Of a stretch of 8,140 nt of DNA, positions 5,465 through 8,140 are shown in pieces. The number at the start of each line of letters is the position of its first letter. The first letter of the stretch is position 1. Under the pieces are notes generated by a model. It was not told the DNA's origin. It made no database searches and saw only the letters and a program-made list of their open reading frames with translations. A program made the translations under genes and the position numbers. Source of the DNA: Neisseriaceae bacterium. Lineage in GTDB: Bacteria > Pseudomonadota > Gammaproteobacteria > Burkholderiales > Neisseriaceae. The stretch is from positions 1 to 8,140 of the forward strand of contig JAGNPU010000065.1 of the NCBI GenBank assembly GCA_017989485.1, written 5' to 3'.

Positions 5465-5468
5465 TATT
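5439..5468 (+). promoter_or_regulatory. Candidate gyrB promoter overlapping the dnaN terminator
   Basis: GTGACT (5439-5444, 4/6 to the -35 consensus), an 18-bp spacer and TATATT (5463-5468, 5/6 to the -10 consensus) would start transcription near 5475 and give a leader of only about 14 nt. The match is modest and overlaps the hairpin arms, so the call is weak; gyrB might also rely on read-through. Confidence 0.3.
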
Positions 5469-5479
5469 GATTGAAATGA

Positions 5480-7903
<2,424 letters not shown>

Positions 7904-7920
7904 AAAACCACGCAATAACT

Positions 7921-7953
7921 AACGGCGTTTCACTTTGTGAAACGCCGTTTTTT
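7921..7953 (+). terminator. Strong intrinsic terminator after gyrB
   Basis: AACGGCGTTTCAC (7921-7933) and GTGAAACGCCGTT (7937-7949) form a perfect 13-bp, GC-rich stem around a TTT loop and run into six T residues (7948-7953). It starts 18 nt after the gyrB stop. It closes the plus-strand replication genes. Confidence 0.93.
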
Positions 7954-8140
7954 GACGCCCGTCGCCCAGCCGGTTCATCAGCATCAAATCAACGCCCACG
8001 TCAAAGCAAAGCTTGCCCTCACCATCATACGCCTAAACCTTCCCGAAACTGTGGCATTACGCCCCGCACCAAAAGCAGCCTCATGACGCTCAGCTAAACC
8101 CAGCCTGAGTGGCACCACTGGCCCCAAAAAACCACGCGAA
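7954..8140. other. Right edge, no supported gene; possible half-terminator at the end
   Basis: These 187 bases follow the gyrB terminator. The plus strand looks rich in C and poor in G, unlike the genes around it. Two frames are open for 40-50 codons (minus strand from the window end to a TGA at 7984-7986; plus strand to a TGA near 8083), but neither has a start with a ribosome binding site or a recognisable product. The last bases, AAAAAACCACGCGAA from 8126, read on the minus strand as a half-stem followed by six T residues, so a convergent gene beyond the window may end here. This cannot be tested from the window. Confidence 0.4.

Noticed and set aside
7984..8138. Minus-strand frame open for about 51 codons from the window end, possible C-terminus of a neighbouring gene
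   Set aside because: No recognisable motif, GC-rich sequence makes such open frames common, and a plus-strand frame over the same bases is almost as long. Sequence beyond the window is needed.

Overview
The window is a chromosomal dnaA/rpmH divergent locus, the conserved core around many bacterial replication origins. It carries seven complete housekeeping genes and no mobile element, CRISPR array, rRNA, tRNA or defence-type gene. Compared from memory, YidC, DnaA, DnaN and RnpA most resemble Neisseria and its relatives (for example YidC blocks around residues 385-400 and 445-465, and the DnaA stretches STGLGKTHLVQ and KDRTMEEFFYL). The GyrB has the long form typical of Gram-negative proteobacteria. 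The source is therefore most likely a betaproteobacterium of the order Neisseriales. The genus cannot be set from the window.

Left arm, minus strand, read from about 2575 down to 111: a consensus-like sigma70 promoter, rpmH (ribosomal protein L34), rnpA (RNase P protein), yidD (membrane insertion factor), yidC (membrane insertase) and an intrinsic terminator. The genes are tightly packed: 3 nt between rpmH and rnpA, a 4-nt overlap between rnpA and yidD, and 19 nt between yidD and yidC. A perfect 13-bp hairpin sits inside the start of rnpA and could reduce transcription beyond rpmH.

Centre (2543-2834): a 292-bp noncoding space with the divergent promoters of rpmH and dnaA, one perfect DnaA box (TTATCCACA on the minus strand), several dyads and a long dnaA leader. 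The proposed dnaA -35 hexamer lies inside the DnaA box, which suggests direct autorepression by DnaA. The two promoters share a 15-bp element in mirror orientation (13 of 15 identical). The space may also be oriC, but only one consensus box is visible.

Right arm, plus strand: dnaA (replication initiator), dnaN (sliding clamp), a hairpin terminator, gyrB (gyrase B subunit) and a strong intrinsic terminator. recF, which lies between dnaN and gyrB in many bacteria, is absent. Together the genes cover initiation, clamp-dependent synthesis and supercoiling control, and on the other arm translation, tRNA maturation and membrane protein insertion.

The outer edges (1-110 and 7954-8140) hold no gene that can be supported. 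I found no previously undescribed system here. The items worth a second look are regulatory: the hairpin in rnpA, the mirrored promoters, the DnaA box over the dnaA -35, and the single-codon in-frame junction between rpmH and rnpA.
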